A stretch of 64,000 nucleotides of DNA from Protostelium mycophagum (lineage: Eukaryota; Evosea; Variosea; Protosteliida; Protosteliaceae). Location of the stretch: assembly GCA_002081555.1 (NCBI GenBank), contig MZNV01001755.1, forward strand, positions 18,333 through 82,332. Reading direction: 5' to 3'. Shown in pieces: positions 23,582 through 34,912 of this stretch; positions within the stretch are counted from its first letter, which is position 1; every line of letters starts with the position of its first letter. The position numbers and the translations under genes were made by a program. A model generated the notes under the pieces. That model did not search any database and was not told where the DNA came from. It saw only the letters and a program-made list of their open reading frames with translations.

Positions 23582-24726
23582 TCATCTGTAAGGGTTTTTC
23601 TGGGGCTGGAGAAGTATTTCAGTAGGACACCTGACAAAATCAGTTGAATTCTTTTTGTTTTTTGACAGAAAATTTCTGTTGCAAAAAACATCATCCAAAC
23701 ACACCCCGTTCCTGGAAATTTCAGCACAAAGAGGACACATTCAGAGACATCATCAGGTTGTATCATCTTCTCCGGATCCAGATGCTTCAGGTCGCTCACC
23801 ATGGGCGTGTTGATGTAGCCTGGTTCGATACTGCACACCTCGAAAATGTCAACTACAACGATAATGGCCATGAAATTTCCGTGAAATTCCGCACCTTTAC
23901 GCCCTGCTCCCGGACATCTAAGAAGATAGATTTACTGAACCCCACAACTCCATGCTTAGAAGCTGCGTAAGGGCCAAGTTCGGAATATGCCTCGCGTCCA
24001 CTTACAGACGCAATGTTGATGATTGCTCCTCTGTCTGATTGAGCATGGTGGATGAGAACATGTTATAAGAGGGGTAAAGAGATTAAAACCATGATAAAAG
24101 TGTCGCTTGCCTGGGATGCTTTGTGATGTGAGGTAATGATAATTTTGTTGCCCTCATTAATGCGATTAAATTCAAATGGATCGTATCATCCCATGCTTCT
24201 AAAGAGTCTTCGAAGTTAGTCAAGATCCCTTTAATGAATTAATATTCCATGTCATGTCTGAAAATGAAAGACGGGTGAGTTTCTTTTTGGCAAACAAGAG
24301 ACAGAGTCACCTGCAGCATTGATAAGAATATTGAGAGCTCCAAAAGTTTTATTTGTCTCGTCGATGATCCTGCAATTATTTCAGCAAGTTTTTTAATTTG
24401 AATTTTGCGAATGGCAGCGTAAGTCGCCACCAATCATCAGAACCTCTGAAGACGAATCATACTTGTGTATGCCCTCTAATTCCTTCAGGTTCGCGATCAC
24501 TATGAGTATATCGGCCTCTGATCTGGCTGATTTACAGGCTTCCTCCGTCTCCTTCAGATTCTTTTCGTTCGTTCCACTGATGACAACCTGCAACGATTCA
24601 ATGTGATGATTCACTTTTTGGGTAACCTTGCATCCCTCTTTCACGAGAGAGACGGCAATAGCACGGCCGACACCAGAGGAAGCACCTGTGACGATGGCAA
24701 CTTGGCCTTGGATAGAATAGCTCATG
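23582..24726 (-). CDS. Short-chain dehydrogenase/reductase
   Basis: Classical SDR. The N-terminus MSYSIQGQVAIVTGASSGVG carries the TG-x3-G-x-G cofactor motif. INIASVSGREAYSELGPYAA contains the catalytic Ser and Tyr, and the Lys follows in ASKHGVVGFSKSIF. IEPGYINTPMVSDL and the end CPTEILLQPQKNPYR (after a GT-AG intron) match the family tail. The junctions between the Rossmann part and the middle were followed only approximately. An upstream ATG at 24785 would add a hydrophobic MICVRFLQWYFTTF lead. Substrate unknown. Confidence 0.85.
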
Positions 24727-25164
24727 TTTTTGTCCTTGGAGTGAAAAGTGGTGAAATACCACTGCAAGAACCGGACACAAATCACGTGACCAACATTTTA
24801 TATGTCATCTACAACAAGAGATCATCACACCATGCAAGGATGTTGACAACGTGAACAGAATAATATCCCACCCTTCCTGATGGTGAATGCATGTATAGAA
24901 GTCTTCAGTCCATATTTTACAGTTCTGCAGGGAACATTTTTGCAGTTTGGCGTACCATCAGGTTTCCATACCTGATGAACAGCTCCAAATTTGGTTCGCA
25001 CAAAACACCTAAAGCAAGAGACTATTTTAGGCTTGGGATGTTCCAGACGATGGCGATTGATTCATCAGCGATCGCGATGTCTTGCTGGGAACAGATCCAA
25101 ATAAATCTGACAGATCTCTTTAATCTGCAGATGTTGGCATTTTAATCGCGGATCTCAGATCCAA
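24727..25164. other. Intergenic region
   Basis: Contains a short plus-strand ATG frame (24891-25145, 84 codons) without any recognisable domain. Nothing else supported. Confidence 0.35.
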
Positions 25165-26466
25165 ATGAAAGAAAGAAAATGTTCATTTTTCCCAGCGAGA
25201 TCCCGGCCAAGTCCGATGACTCCCGCTGACAACGCAAAGAGGATGACAATCATGAACCATAGAGAACGGGAGACGAAACGACGGCGATATAATAATGCAT
25301 CAGAAGACAATTTCAGCGCCCTCTTACCGCTCATCTTTACATTCATGGTTCCATATGACTTGATTGTGAATTGTCAACTCGTTTGTAAACGCTGGAGAAA
25401 TGTGAGACATCATCATGCTTCTCTTCTTAGATCCGAATTCGAATCTGATGATCACAGGTTTTGATTGAGTCTGAATTAGGACGTCGGAGATGCCTCCAAA
25501 CATGGCCCTCCCTCTCAATCCACCTCACGGGAGATGTATGTGGCCTCTCTTGGATCCGCTTTGCCGCCAGTAAAGACAAGAATGGTTCTCTTCTACAAAA
25601 AGCGAGAGAGCCGTTCAAATCATTATTGGACAGATCTCAAGGTATGTATGGATCATGGAATCGACCTCATACATTTTGACTTCAAAAGGTTTGGAATTTG
25701 AGCGGCTACGCTCTGAATATCTAAGAAAGGCACATGACCGCCTTAATGAACTTGAACACGTGACGAATTGGTCAAATCGGTGAGATGGATGCATGATGTG
25801 TTTTATTTTTTCTGCACAGAGCACAAAGAAATCAAAGACACAAACCAAAATATTTTTGAGCACCTTCACCATGATTTTTATTTCTGCTACCTTTATTCTA
25901 AACTCGCGTAGATTAGACCTCACCACCCTAGAAGGAGACCCCGATTTTTTGGCGGGAAAATGTTTTCCCTTTGTAAAATTTCTTGTGGACTGTGCCATCT
26001 TCGAAAAGATGGAAATTTCCCAGAAAAATCACAGATCAGAAACACTTGTACAAAAAATTCACGGACGAATGCTGTCTTGCGGTGGCGAACTCCTCAAGGT
26101 AACCACTCGACTCGCTTTGTACACCTTGTCGCTGTGTGATCACGAAATTTCACTGAAATTTCGTAGGTTGAAGCGTATAACGAAATGAGACGGGGACCAG
26201 GCATTGAACAACACCGCCACACTGCCGTGATCATATACGGCAAAAGCGGCTGCTCCTACGTTTTTTTCAAAGAAGACAACATCTTAGAGGTCGACTTCGA
26301 CTGGATCTTCTCTGTCTACAACGTTGTAGATGACGTCATCATGAGTAAGATACTGTGGGTTGTCATGGTGCAGTTGTGGACGAGAAAAACGTGGCTGAGA
26401 GGGCAGAGTGTGTCCACAGGGTTGCAGCTGTGGCCAGAACTTATTGACAAACATAAAAAAGTGTGA
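25165..26466 (+). CDS. F-box-like protein
   Basis: The first exon holds an F-box core (LLPLIFTFMVPYDLIVNCQL, VCKRWRNV), preceded by a basic lead (RETKRRRYNN). Splicing with phase 2 to an acceptor at about 25489 gives RCLQTWPSLSIHLTGD and VCGLSWIRFAASKDKNG. Then come LEFERLRSEYLRKAHDRLNE, FVKFLVDCAIFEKM, GIEQHRHTAVIIYGKSGCSY and a last exon DFDWIFSVYNVVDDVIMS. The C-terminal region is presumably a substrate-recognition module for an SCF-type ubiquitin ligase, but it has no named fold. The coding sequence in the last exon contains the word CTACAACGTTGTAGATGACG, so the decamer is not confined to introns. Confidence 0.65.
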
Positions 26467-26606
26467 ATTTCTCTTGCAAAATTGAACTTGTACAAAAAGG
26501 GTTGGCGGGTTGTAGATGAGTCATTTTGATTTGAATAATTTATTCCAAGTTCTGTTGGTTGTGGGTGACCGGAGGTGCATAAATAGTGGGAATCATCTTG
26601 GTTATT

Positions 26607-27032
26607 TCAAAGAAGTACAATGGCAACTACAACACCAGCCACAATGATGAGGACAACTGTTCCGATCGCGAGTGTGATCTGTTGTTTTCATCAATCTCGT
26701 GCTTGAATGATGATCTCACTGGTGTACAAACCTTTACTTTTTTCCACCACATCTTATTCTTCAATTTGGTGGCACCATCTTTGAAACTTTGTGCATGTGC
26801 ACGCATGAGGGCTGGTCTGTGTCAGGACTCGCGGTTGGAAAGCATCTCAGTCACCCGTCTTATCTTCTATGGTGGAGAGGTCGTCCATGTTGCCGATTAT
26901 CTTGTTTATGTTGGACGTCATGATGCCCTTGACATCATCGATCTGTCCCAAGACAATCTGAACTTTAGAGGTGTTGGGTGTTGAGCTGAAGAAGTGAGAT
27001 CTTCTGTGGTGAAAATTGAACCTTACGCCATG
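26607..27032 (-). CDS. R-SNARE, short brevin-type VAMP
   Basis: Exons read from the ATG at 27032, whose first exon is only about 5 nt (ATGGC). Splicing gives MASTPNTSKVQIVLGQIDDV, GIMTSNINKIIGNMDDLSTI, DKTALMRAHAQSFKDGATKL and NKMWWKKVK. The membrane anchor is ITLAIGTVVLIIVAGVVVAI. The total is about 95 residues, with no longin domain. The K-x-x-MWW-K-x-x-K juncture is typical of VAMPs. The family's central arginine aligns with Asn in KIIGN. Likely on secretory or endosomal vesicles. Confidence 0.88.
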
Positions 27033-27204
27033 TGTTGCTGCTTTGCTTTCTGTTGGGTTCTTGGTTATGATTGATGCTTGCTTGTGTGATTCCCCATGAT
27101 GTTATATGAAATGTGTTGTCATCGTGGTTGTTCGCCGAAGCAAAAAAAATCGCAATAAAACAAGAAAGCAGATGACCATTGACTCTTTATTCCAGCAAAA
27201 CTTT

Positions 27205-29234
27205 TCAAGCGAATTCTGTGGACATCTCGACAGATTCTGGAACCACCTTGGAGTATGCGCTCTGGACGCTCTTCTTCAGATTTCTGTACAAAAAGAGTGC
27301 GGTACCTTCACAGGTTAGCAGATGCGTACGCAAAATTCGCAGATGCTGTACTCACCCAAAACTTGAATAGCAAAAATGATGACCACCACGACGGCGTAAG
27401 GGACCCAAAGAGGGAATAAAAACATGAATCCCATAGCTCCTGCCTGAACAAGCCTGAAGGCTGGAACCTTGTCAGACAGAGGCCCATCATCTACAACGAT
27501 CCAATTTACCAGAATTTGCGGCACTCAATTTCATCGAAAATTCGTTGCCGAGTACGGTCAGGAAAGACACCAGGAAGCCTGGTTCTACAACGCCGAAAAC
27601 GATGGCGGCTGCGGCATAAGAAGCGTCAGGGTTTGGTGTGTACGGCGCAACAGAAGTGAGTATTAGTCCAAGACATGTTCCAGCCGTGGAGGCCACAACG
27701 AGCATGTTGCCACGCAACCAAGTCGAGATCTGGAGGTGTCAGACCGTTTTTTGTTATCACAGATTTTCATCTTGAAAGATACACAGAGTTTCAAAAGAAT
27801 AAAACTTGTAGATCACCTTTCTACCGACTAGAGAGAAGCATAGGTATGAAAATCCGAAAAATGTTAGATATAAACTGCTTTTTTCTGGCATGTTGATTTT
27901 CCCCGGCAGAACCCCAAAGATGAAACTCAATCTGTACATGTCAGACTCGTGAAATTTCCCAGAAATTTCGTGGAAAACTCACGAGAAAGAGTAGGCGAGG
28001 ACAGAAGGCATCAAAATGACAAAGTTGACATCCGCGAACATTCCGAAACAGTTCTTCAGTGATGTAGCAAAGGACTCTGGGGGTGGTCTCTCCACAACTT
28101 TCCCGCCCTCCTCTGGCACACTACAACGGTCAGATTTTTTCAAAAAATTATGCCAAAAAAATTCAAATTACCGAAGAAAAGCAAACGGAATGGCGAAAAT
28201 CAATCCTATAACGGAGGTGATAATAAACAATAAATCCCAAGAGAAATCGGGCACCTTGCCACGTCAGCGGATCGAATCATTGTGCCGTTGTAGAATGACA
28301 TTTCGGAGAAAACTCACTTGCAAGAGGAGAAATGTGATTCCGTTTCCTGCAGAGTGAGCTGCTGCCAGTCCACTCACAAACTGTAACTGCTCAGAACATC
28401 TTTTGAAAAAATCTCGAAATTTCACGGAAATTTCGTGGAAAACTCACAATGGAGGCGAAGAGGGAGCGGTTGGAATCATTGCTGATCTGATTGAGGTATA
28501 CTCTGTCAAAAATGTCAACTTTGACAGCAGACATGTCAACCCTTCTTGTTGTACTTTGCACAGAAAATTCAATTGATTATTTCTGCAGTTGTTGTAGATG
28601 CGCGACGCATTTGAATATTTGCTGGCACAAAGGCCACGTCGCAGAAATCTGCAATTAAAGAGGTCAGCCGATTTTGTCCGATCTTTGCCCAAAAAGAATG
28701 TCAAAAATTTGACACTCCCGAATGTCTAAAACATCTCATCTCGATGATGAAATGTCTCACCCTTGAGAAACCCAGAAGATGGCTGTTCCAAAACCTGCTC
28801 ATATCATTCTCCATACAATAATGATGCATCAATGAATGCATTACCGTTGATGAAGGCGCCGATGAAAAGAGGTGCTGGTGATGTCCCCCACAAACTCTTG
28901 ATGTTGACAAAGTTGAAAAGTGCGAAACCAAGCGCACCAATAAATAATAGACGCCTGTTGCTGTGAGATGGGAATGGTGGAAATGCAGACTCACACTTCA
29001 CCAAGTCTTTGTGATAATGGAGAGGCGATCGGGGAGCTGAGGGAAAATGTAGTGTAAACAATGCCAAGAGCTGTCAATCCATGACCTGCATTGACCTGGC
29101 CTTGCACATTCTGCAGTCTTTAGACATCATGTGTGATGACAATCGATCACCTGTCCAGAGATAAAGGCAAAAATACAGATGAAACAGGATCCTGTCATGA
29201 TCAGACACATCAAAAGATTCTTGGAGATGGCCAT
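27205..29234 (-). CDS. UNC93-like MFS membrane protein
   Basis: Start at 29234 gives MAISKNLLMCLIMTGSCFIC. NVQGQVNAGHGLTALGIVYT and TFSLSSPIASPLSQRLGE follow, then LLFIGALGFALFNFVNI, AGFGTAIFWVSQ, FVSGLAAAHSAGNGITFLLL, DLLFIITSVIGLIFAIPFAF and, late, AAAIVFGVVEPGFLVSFLTV, FMFLFPLWVPYAVVVVIIFA and a basic tail ending STEFA. The 'GxGLTALGIVYxxFxxSS' block and 'AxFWVSQG' are UNC93/DUF895 hallmarks. Members regulate ion channels or receptor trafficking. Two introns here share a near-identical start (GTGAGTTTTCCACGAAATTT). Confidence 0.8.
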
Positions 29235-30275
29235 GGCTGTTTCGTGGTGCTTCGGTGCTGTGGCGCTTCTGTTTGTCCGATTATTTCCGAATATTCGGAC
29301 AAAAAAGCCAGGAATTTTTTCTCGGACTTTTGGGAAAAGGGAAATCTGCGGGAACATGGCATTGACACAACCGAGCAAACCTGCAGCATAAAATGTATAG
29401 GATAATGTCCTCAACAGTTTCTGGAGAGATCAGCAGAGCCAGGCTGAGAGGTCGACATTTGCTATCGTCGGATAGATGATGACGGCCCGTGCCGCAGGAC
29501 GGCCTGAACGAAAGAACTTGCTTTCTCCGCGACAACTTCAAAAAACAGTGAATTTATTAACCGCGATGATCGCGGTTTCGTACCGTAGATTCCCGGGAGG
29601 TTGGAGTTCTGATCTATGCAATTCCAGCGATAACGACATCTCTGGTCGAAAAACAATAAAAATTTTATTGTAATTTTAAACTCCCATTGTCAACAAAAGA
29701 TGCACAAAGTATCCATAAATCAGGAGATAATTCAAACTAGATTGGTCTGAGATTTAAATACATCAAGCATAAATCATTTAAATCTATTTATTACTGATAA
29801 AAGCTGTAATTCATCTCAAGAATGCGAGCACTCATTTAGATTTGGTCAAGACACTGAAACGCTATATTTTTGCAGCCCACCCTCTTGAAAATCGGTTGAC
29901 AAGGTCTCTCCTTCATACATGACACCATCAAGTCAGAAAAAATTGGTCCAAAAAGAGACACGGTCACTGCATTGCCCCATCTCAGCAAAAAATCACATTA
30001 TCACCAACAGAAGTGTGATTCTTTAGAAAGAGAAGACCTCCAGAGAGAAAAATACATGAATGTTATTCAATTATTTCGTAATGTTGCACTACATGTACCA
30101 GTCCTGTTGTGCCTGCAGGAATGGGTTTGCGACTGGTTTGGCGGTCTTGGAAAATGTGTCAAAAAGTCTCTTGTGACAGCTCATAAAAGAATGAAACTAC
30201 GTAAGTGCCGGAAATTTCTGAGATTCGGGAATCCAACGTTTTCCGGGTTTGGGCCAAAAAAGCAATCACCTCGTC
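29235..30275. other. Intergenic region
   Basis: About 1 kb between divergent genes. Contains a GCGATGATCGCGG hairpin at about 29562-29575 and AT-rich sequence. Frames on both strands lack recognisable domains. Confidence 0.4.
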
Positions 30276-32766
30276 ATGACGGTCAGTCCTCCAGCCCCTG
30301 TAGAAAATACAGAGATCGATCTGGATGAGCCTTCTTCACATGTCCACAGTTCAGCGCAGATCTCTGGTATGATGAAGCTGGTTTTCATCAAACATGATAA
30401 TCAGCTGATCACGGTCGTAGCTAGTGAGCCAGCCAGCTCACTGAGAAGAAGGAACAAAGAAGAGACTCAACAATTCGAGAAGAATACGCCCACGACCGAG
30501 AAGAACCAGACAGTACCGAACGTCTATAAGCCCAGAGCTTCTCTTCTCAGTTCTGAATCGCCTGATACACAGAGTTACCGTGGTTTCATCAACCTTGGCA
30601 TCATCCTTCTGGTGAGCTGATTTTATAAAATGGATTCTGGTGTTGTCATGATTGAGATAAGTGATAGGTATTGTCTAATCTCCGTCTGGTGATCATCAAC
30701 ATTTTGAAGTATGGAATCTTGTTGGATATCGAGAAGGTAATCTTTTGATCAATTGTCGACATGATCCTAAGTCTTCCCAGATCAAGATCAAAGAATGGTA
30801 CAGATGGCCGGGAATAATCATTTTCCTGTGTACGTATTCTTTTTTCTGAGAACACATTCCTCTTTTTGAAAACCGAAAGACATGTCCCGGGAGCAGTACA
30901 TCCATATCATCATCTGATCTGGTCCAGTTCTCAACGTCTTCATCCTCATCTCTTACACGGTGGAGCACGCTGCCCGAAAGAAATGGTTGAAGGACTCTAG
31001 CGTGGTGATTCTGCACTGCGTCAACATAGGGTCGCTGGTAGTCATACCGAGCTACATGGTATGGACAGTGCAACCAAATCCAGGTGACATTTTGGCGTGA
31101 AATTTCCCGAAATTATATCGGAATCTTTTGCTGCCACCACGGAGAAGTGGAGGCATATACCTTATTTCGAATATCACGTTAGCTTACCGAGAGTGTGCGT
31201 GTTCATACCGCGGTATTAACAAGACCAGTTTCTGGCATTCTGGTGATGGCATTCATGACCGTGTACATGATGAAATTGTCCTCTTATGCCCACGTCAACT
31301 ACAACTTGAGACAAGAGGCCCGAAAAGGCTCTCAAAACGGATGGCCCAACAACCTCACCATCAAAAGTGAGTATTTGACATTGTTGGAAATGATTTTAGT
31401 GGCACATGGAAGTTGACGTATTGTAGACCTGTATTATTTCATGGTGGCCCCCGCTACAGTTTATCAACAAGAATATCCTAGAACTCAGCGTATCAGAAAA
31501 GGCTGGCTCACGAGAAGAATTGCAGAGCTGGTACGTACATTGGTATCTTGCAGCTATGCATCACGCCTGCAGATATAAATTGATATATTTATATCAATAA
31601 ATTAATATGTTCGACCAAACTGTTGCGAAATCTGCCTTTGAGTCTTCGTTGCAGATGTCTCTTTGAAAATGCATCAACATTTTCACAAAGATCCGAATAC
31701 ACCGCTGTATGTCTGCAGCAGAGCTGCAGCCCAACACAAATTTTCATTCACCAAACCCAACCCTGACCCGCCATAGGTCTTCTTCATCTTCCTGATGATC
31801 GTGATCGTGGAGCAATACATCACTCCCCTCGTAACAAATTCCCTCATTCCCATGAACAGCTCCAATTTCCCATTGATCTTGGAGCGCCTGTTGAAACTGT
31901 CCATACCCAACCTGTTTGTGTGGCTGTTGGGATTTTACGCGTTGTTCCACTTAGGCCTGAATATCCTTGCGGAATTGTGTCTTTTTGGCGACAGAGAATT
32001 TTACAAGGACTGGTGGTAAGTTTATTTTGTTTTTCTGATGCATTTTTAAAAACGAAAATATTAAATATAAAAGAAATGAAATGAAAATAAAAATTGACAG
32101 GAATTCTACAACGATCAGCTATTTCTGGAGGAACTGGAACATGCCTGTACACAACTGGATGGTACGGAATTTCTTCGGAATTTCTTCGAAATTTCTCAGA
32201 AAAATTCTTGGAATTGAAGGGTTGTAGATGACACATGTGTACATGCCCGCCATAAGAAGAGGCTATTCTAGGATGCAGAGCGGATTTTTGTGCTTCTTTA
32301 TCTCAGCAGTATTCCACGAGGTGCCATTTTGATCTTAAGATGTCGCGACATTTCCCTATGAATCCAAAATGGCAAAAAGTTGACGGCCGAAATCACGAGT
32401 CCGTTTTTCTGAACAAAATAGTTGATCATAGGAGTCCCATTCCAGATGTTGAAAATGTGGGCATTTGCTGGTATGATGGTCCAGGTCAGTTTTTTTCGAT
32501 TTTTCGATTTTTTCCAATTTTCTGAAAATTTTTTCACTTTCTGATTTTTCAGTTCAAAAAGAGTAACAGAAAGTTTTCGCGTTAATACCGAGAAAATCAC
32601 GTTAGTGTGTACCGTGACTAATTCTCACAAGATTCCCGGAATGTTTTTGTCCGAGAGACTGCGCGGGAAGCAGTGGGGCAACGTGGCGTTCTGGTTTTCC
32701 ATCGTGTTGGGACAGCCCTTCTGTGTCCTTATGATGTACCGTGACTGGTGCAAGAGAAATTATTGA
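30276..32766 (+). CDS. DGAT1: Diacylglycerol O-acyltransferase 1-like MBOAT enzyme
   Basis: Start MTVSPPAPVENTEIDL with a polar N-terminus (SSLRRRNKEETQQ). The MBOAT core follows: YRGFINLGIILLVLSNLRL, FILISYTVEHAARKKWLK, VYMMKLSSYAHVNYNLR, LYYFMVAPATVYQQEYPRT, LSIPNLFVWLLGFYALFH, AELCLFGDREFYKDWWNS, ISYFWRNWNMPVHNWM, the catalytic-His exon ending ISAVFHE, and FWFSIVLGQPFCVLMMYRDW. FYKDWWN and the His preceding Glu are diagnostic for the ACAT/DGAT1 branch. It makes triacylglycerol (or sterol ester) in the ER. The DGAT1-versus-ACAT choice rests on motif resemblance. Confidence 0.9.
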
Positions 32767-32869
32767 AAATAAAATGTCACAGATTTTGTCATTTTTTATT
32801 TCTAGAAATCTCCGGGAAAAATATTGGCGAGTTGTAGATGTAATAAATGGTTATTTAATAAAACTTTGA

Positions 32870-33595
32870 TCAGTAACACTGTGAAGGGAGCCTGAATGAC
32901 GTGTCCGCCGGCTGCCCAGCCTTGAAATCCAAAAACCAAGTGAGTGTGTCTGCACATCATCAGATGACAACAGAGCACGGTATCTTACCGGGAAAGTAGT
33001 CGTCAGTCGCGGCGTAGAGTATCCTGGTGCCGTCAGGAGAGATGCAATAATAGCTGTCGAATCCTGCCCAGTACAGGGTCCCGACAGCTAGTTTACAAGG
33101 ACCACCAGGGGTGGAAGTGTAGATGCGGCCGATATCATTGTACCAGTTGATCCTGATTACATCGTCATGTTTCGAGTTAAAGAAGTGATCTGGCTTGAAC
33201 AAATTGGAGGTTCTTACCCTCCAGTTCTTGAGCAGTTGGTGGATTGGACACTCTGTCTGCATTAGATGATGATGTGCAGAAGAACTTACAGAGGTGCGGA
33301 TCTGATAACCAGTGGAGTTACTTCCGTAGAAGTAGTCATTTATGACTTGGGTCACCAAAGAACCCTTAGCATCAAGACCTTCATACAATGAAGAACGGTG
33401 GATCGTCTGTGTCTTAGCACTGTACCAGAGCTTTCCTGTGAACTGATTCTTAGACCGCGAACTCAAGTTTCATCTTACCGTAGAACCCTTCGAGATGACG
33501 GCAGACCATGCATAAGGTAAATTGAGAGTACTTGCAGCTGTATCCGCAGCTACAGAAAGTAGGACCAGAACGGTGATGATGATGGTGACCTTCAT
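32870..33595 (-). CDS. Secreted protein of unknown function
   Basis: Signal peptide MKVTIIITVLVLLSVAADTA. Beta-rich body: LPYAWSAVISKG, KNQFTGKLWYSAKTQTIHRS, VTQVINDYFYGSNSTGYQI, CPIHQLL, VIRINWYNDIGRIYTSTPG, LAVGTLYWAGFDSYYCISPD. A 39-nt intron leads to the last exon DTLTWFLDFKAGQPADTSF ending SQCY. The four cysteines could form two disulfides. No family recognised. The exon between about 33230 and 33290 is approximate. Confidence 0.65.
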
Positions 33596-34050
33596 GTTGA
33601 AATGAAAGATGATCGGAAGGTGGTGGCGACATCTCCGCGAAGTCGTCTCTCCAACTTTTTCGCGATCTGCGATTGACTTTGAAATGTTGAGAAATTCATC
33701 ATACATTCGAAAATCTGTTTCTGCACACGATAATAATCCTGAAATTTTAGAGTCGCCCAGAGACGATTTCAGCTTTGCGAGGGCGAGAACGATCATTTTT
33801 CTTGGATGCACACCATATCCAAACTCACTCACGCCTTGCTGCAGCCCAAACTTTGGTGTGTCACGCGAAAGCACGACATACATTCTGTGAAAAGGGCAAC
33901 ACCACTTTTCGGTCAGAGATCGCAGATTTCAGTCTTCAAAAGAATTCTCCGAAGTTCCGAATCTCCGGAATGGAATGGACCAAGTTTTCTCACTTTCACA
34001 AGCTATCAAAAAGGACAGCCACGCGAGCAAGCAACTTATTAGACATCAAC

Positions 34051-34671
34051 ATGACCATCACAATGACGAGATCTAGACCTTGGTCTGACGAAGATCTCCC
34101 TCAATTGAAGAAGCAGAAGATCATCGAAGAAGAGAAGACATCACCTCAGATTGAAGACTCTCATACACCAATCCACAAAGACATCTGGTCCGATGATGGA
34201 GAAGAGATCTCTCCAGACGATCTGATGCTTGGTGCTTATATGCTCGCTCATCTAACCACCTTCTGCGAGAATTGCGGCACAACACATACACCACAGTGGA
34301 GGAAAGGCTGGTATTCTGATCTGATGCAACGACCGGTGCATCTCTGTAACGCATGCGGCATCAAGTATCACAAATCACAACACTGTCCATACTGCCACTT
34401 CGTCTATGGCAAGGAGCAAGAGAAACTTTCAGAAGAGGAAAGAACAAAGTGGCTCACATGCAAGTCATGCGGGCGATGGTGCCACGTCGAATGCGAAGCC
34501 AAGTGTGGAACTTGGGATCTCTGTAATAAGAGAGATTCGTACATGTGCATCGGCTGCAGAAAGCCAACACCGACACAACCAAAGAAGACGGTAGAGATGG
34601 AGTTTGGCAAACTTTTCAAGCGCGAAACGGTGGACTACCGATGGCCGACACCAGTCGCTCCATCTGCTTGA
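34051..34671 (+). CDS. GATA-type zinc finger protein with a second PHD-like zinc cluster
   Basis: Single exon, 206 residues from the ATG at 34051. The GATA finger FCENCGTTHTPQWRKGW ... LCNACGIKYHK has the fungal/slime-mould type loop. It is followed directly by CPYCHFVYGK, WLTCKSCGRWCHVECEAKCG and YMCIGCRKPTP, a Cys-Cys-Cys-Cys-Cys-His-Cys array resembling a PHD finger. The N-terminus is acidic and phosphorylatable (PWSDEDLPQLKKQKI, DIWSDDGEEISPDD). An in-frame upstream extension exists to 33775 but lacks supportive features. Likely a DNA-binding transcription regulator. Confidence 0.88.
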   Translation: MTITMTRSRPWSDEDLPQLKKQKIIEEEKTSPQIEDSHTPIHKDIWSDDGEEISPDDLMLGAYMLAHLTTFCENCGTTHTPQWRKGWYSDLMQRPVHLCNACGIKYHKSQHCPYCHFVYGKEQEKLSEEERTKWLTCKSCGRWCHVECEAKCGTWDLCNKRDSYMCIGCRKPTPTQPKKTVEMEFGKLFKRETVDYRWPTPVAPSA

Positions 34672-34912
34672 ATGATCATTTGTAAATAAAAATATGTCGA
34701 TAAATTTAAAAATTTTCTTTTAGAACTTAATAAAAGTGGCAAAGTGCCCCGATGGATTGGGCCATCTACATCGTTGTATTGTGTGAATTATCTCCCGCCA
34801 ATTCATTGATTTTGATGGAGAACTTATAAATAATACCAAGAAAAAGGTCAGACGTGCGAAATCTTTATGTCGTGGCGACCGAGCCGTTTGGTTAATCTAC
34901 AGGATAAGTGTC

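Noticed and set aside
29972-30328. Plus-strand frame overlapping the start of the DGAT1-like gene
   Set aside because: Different frame from the enzyme, Lys/Arg/Ser-rich, no domain.
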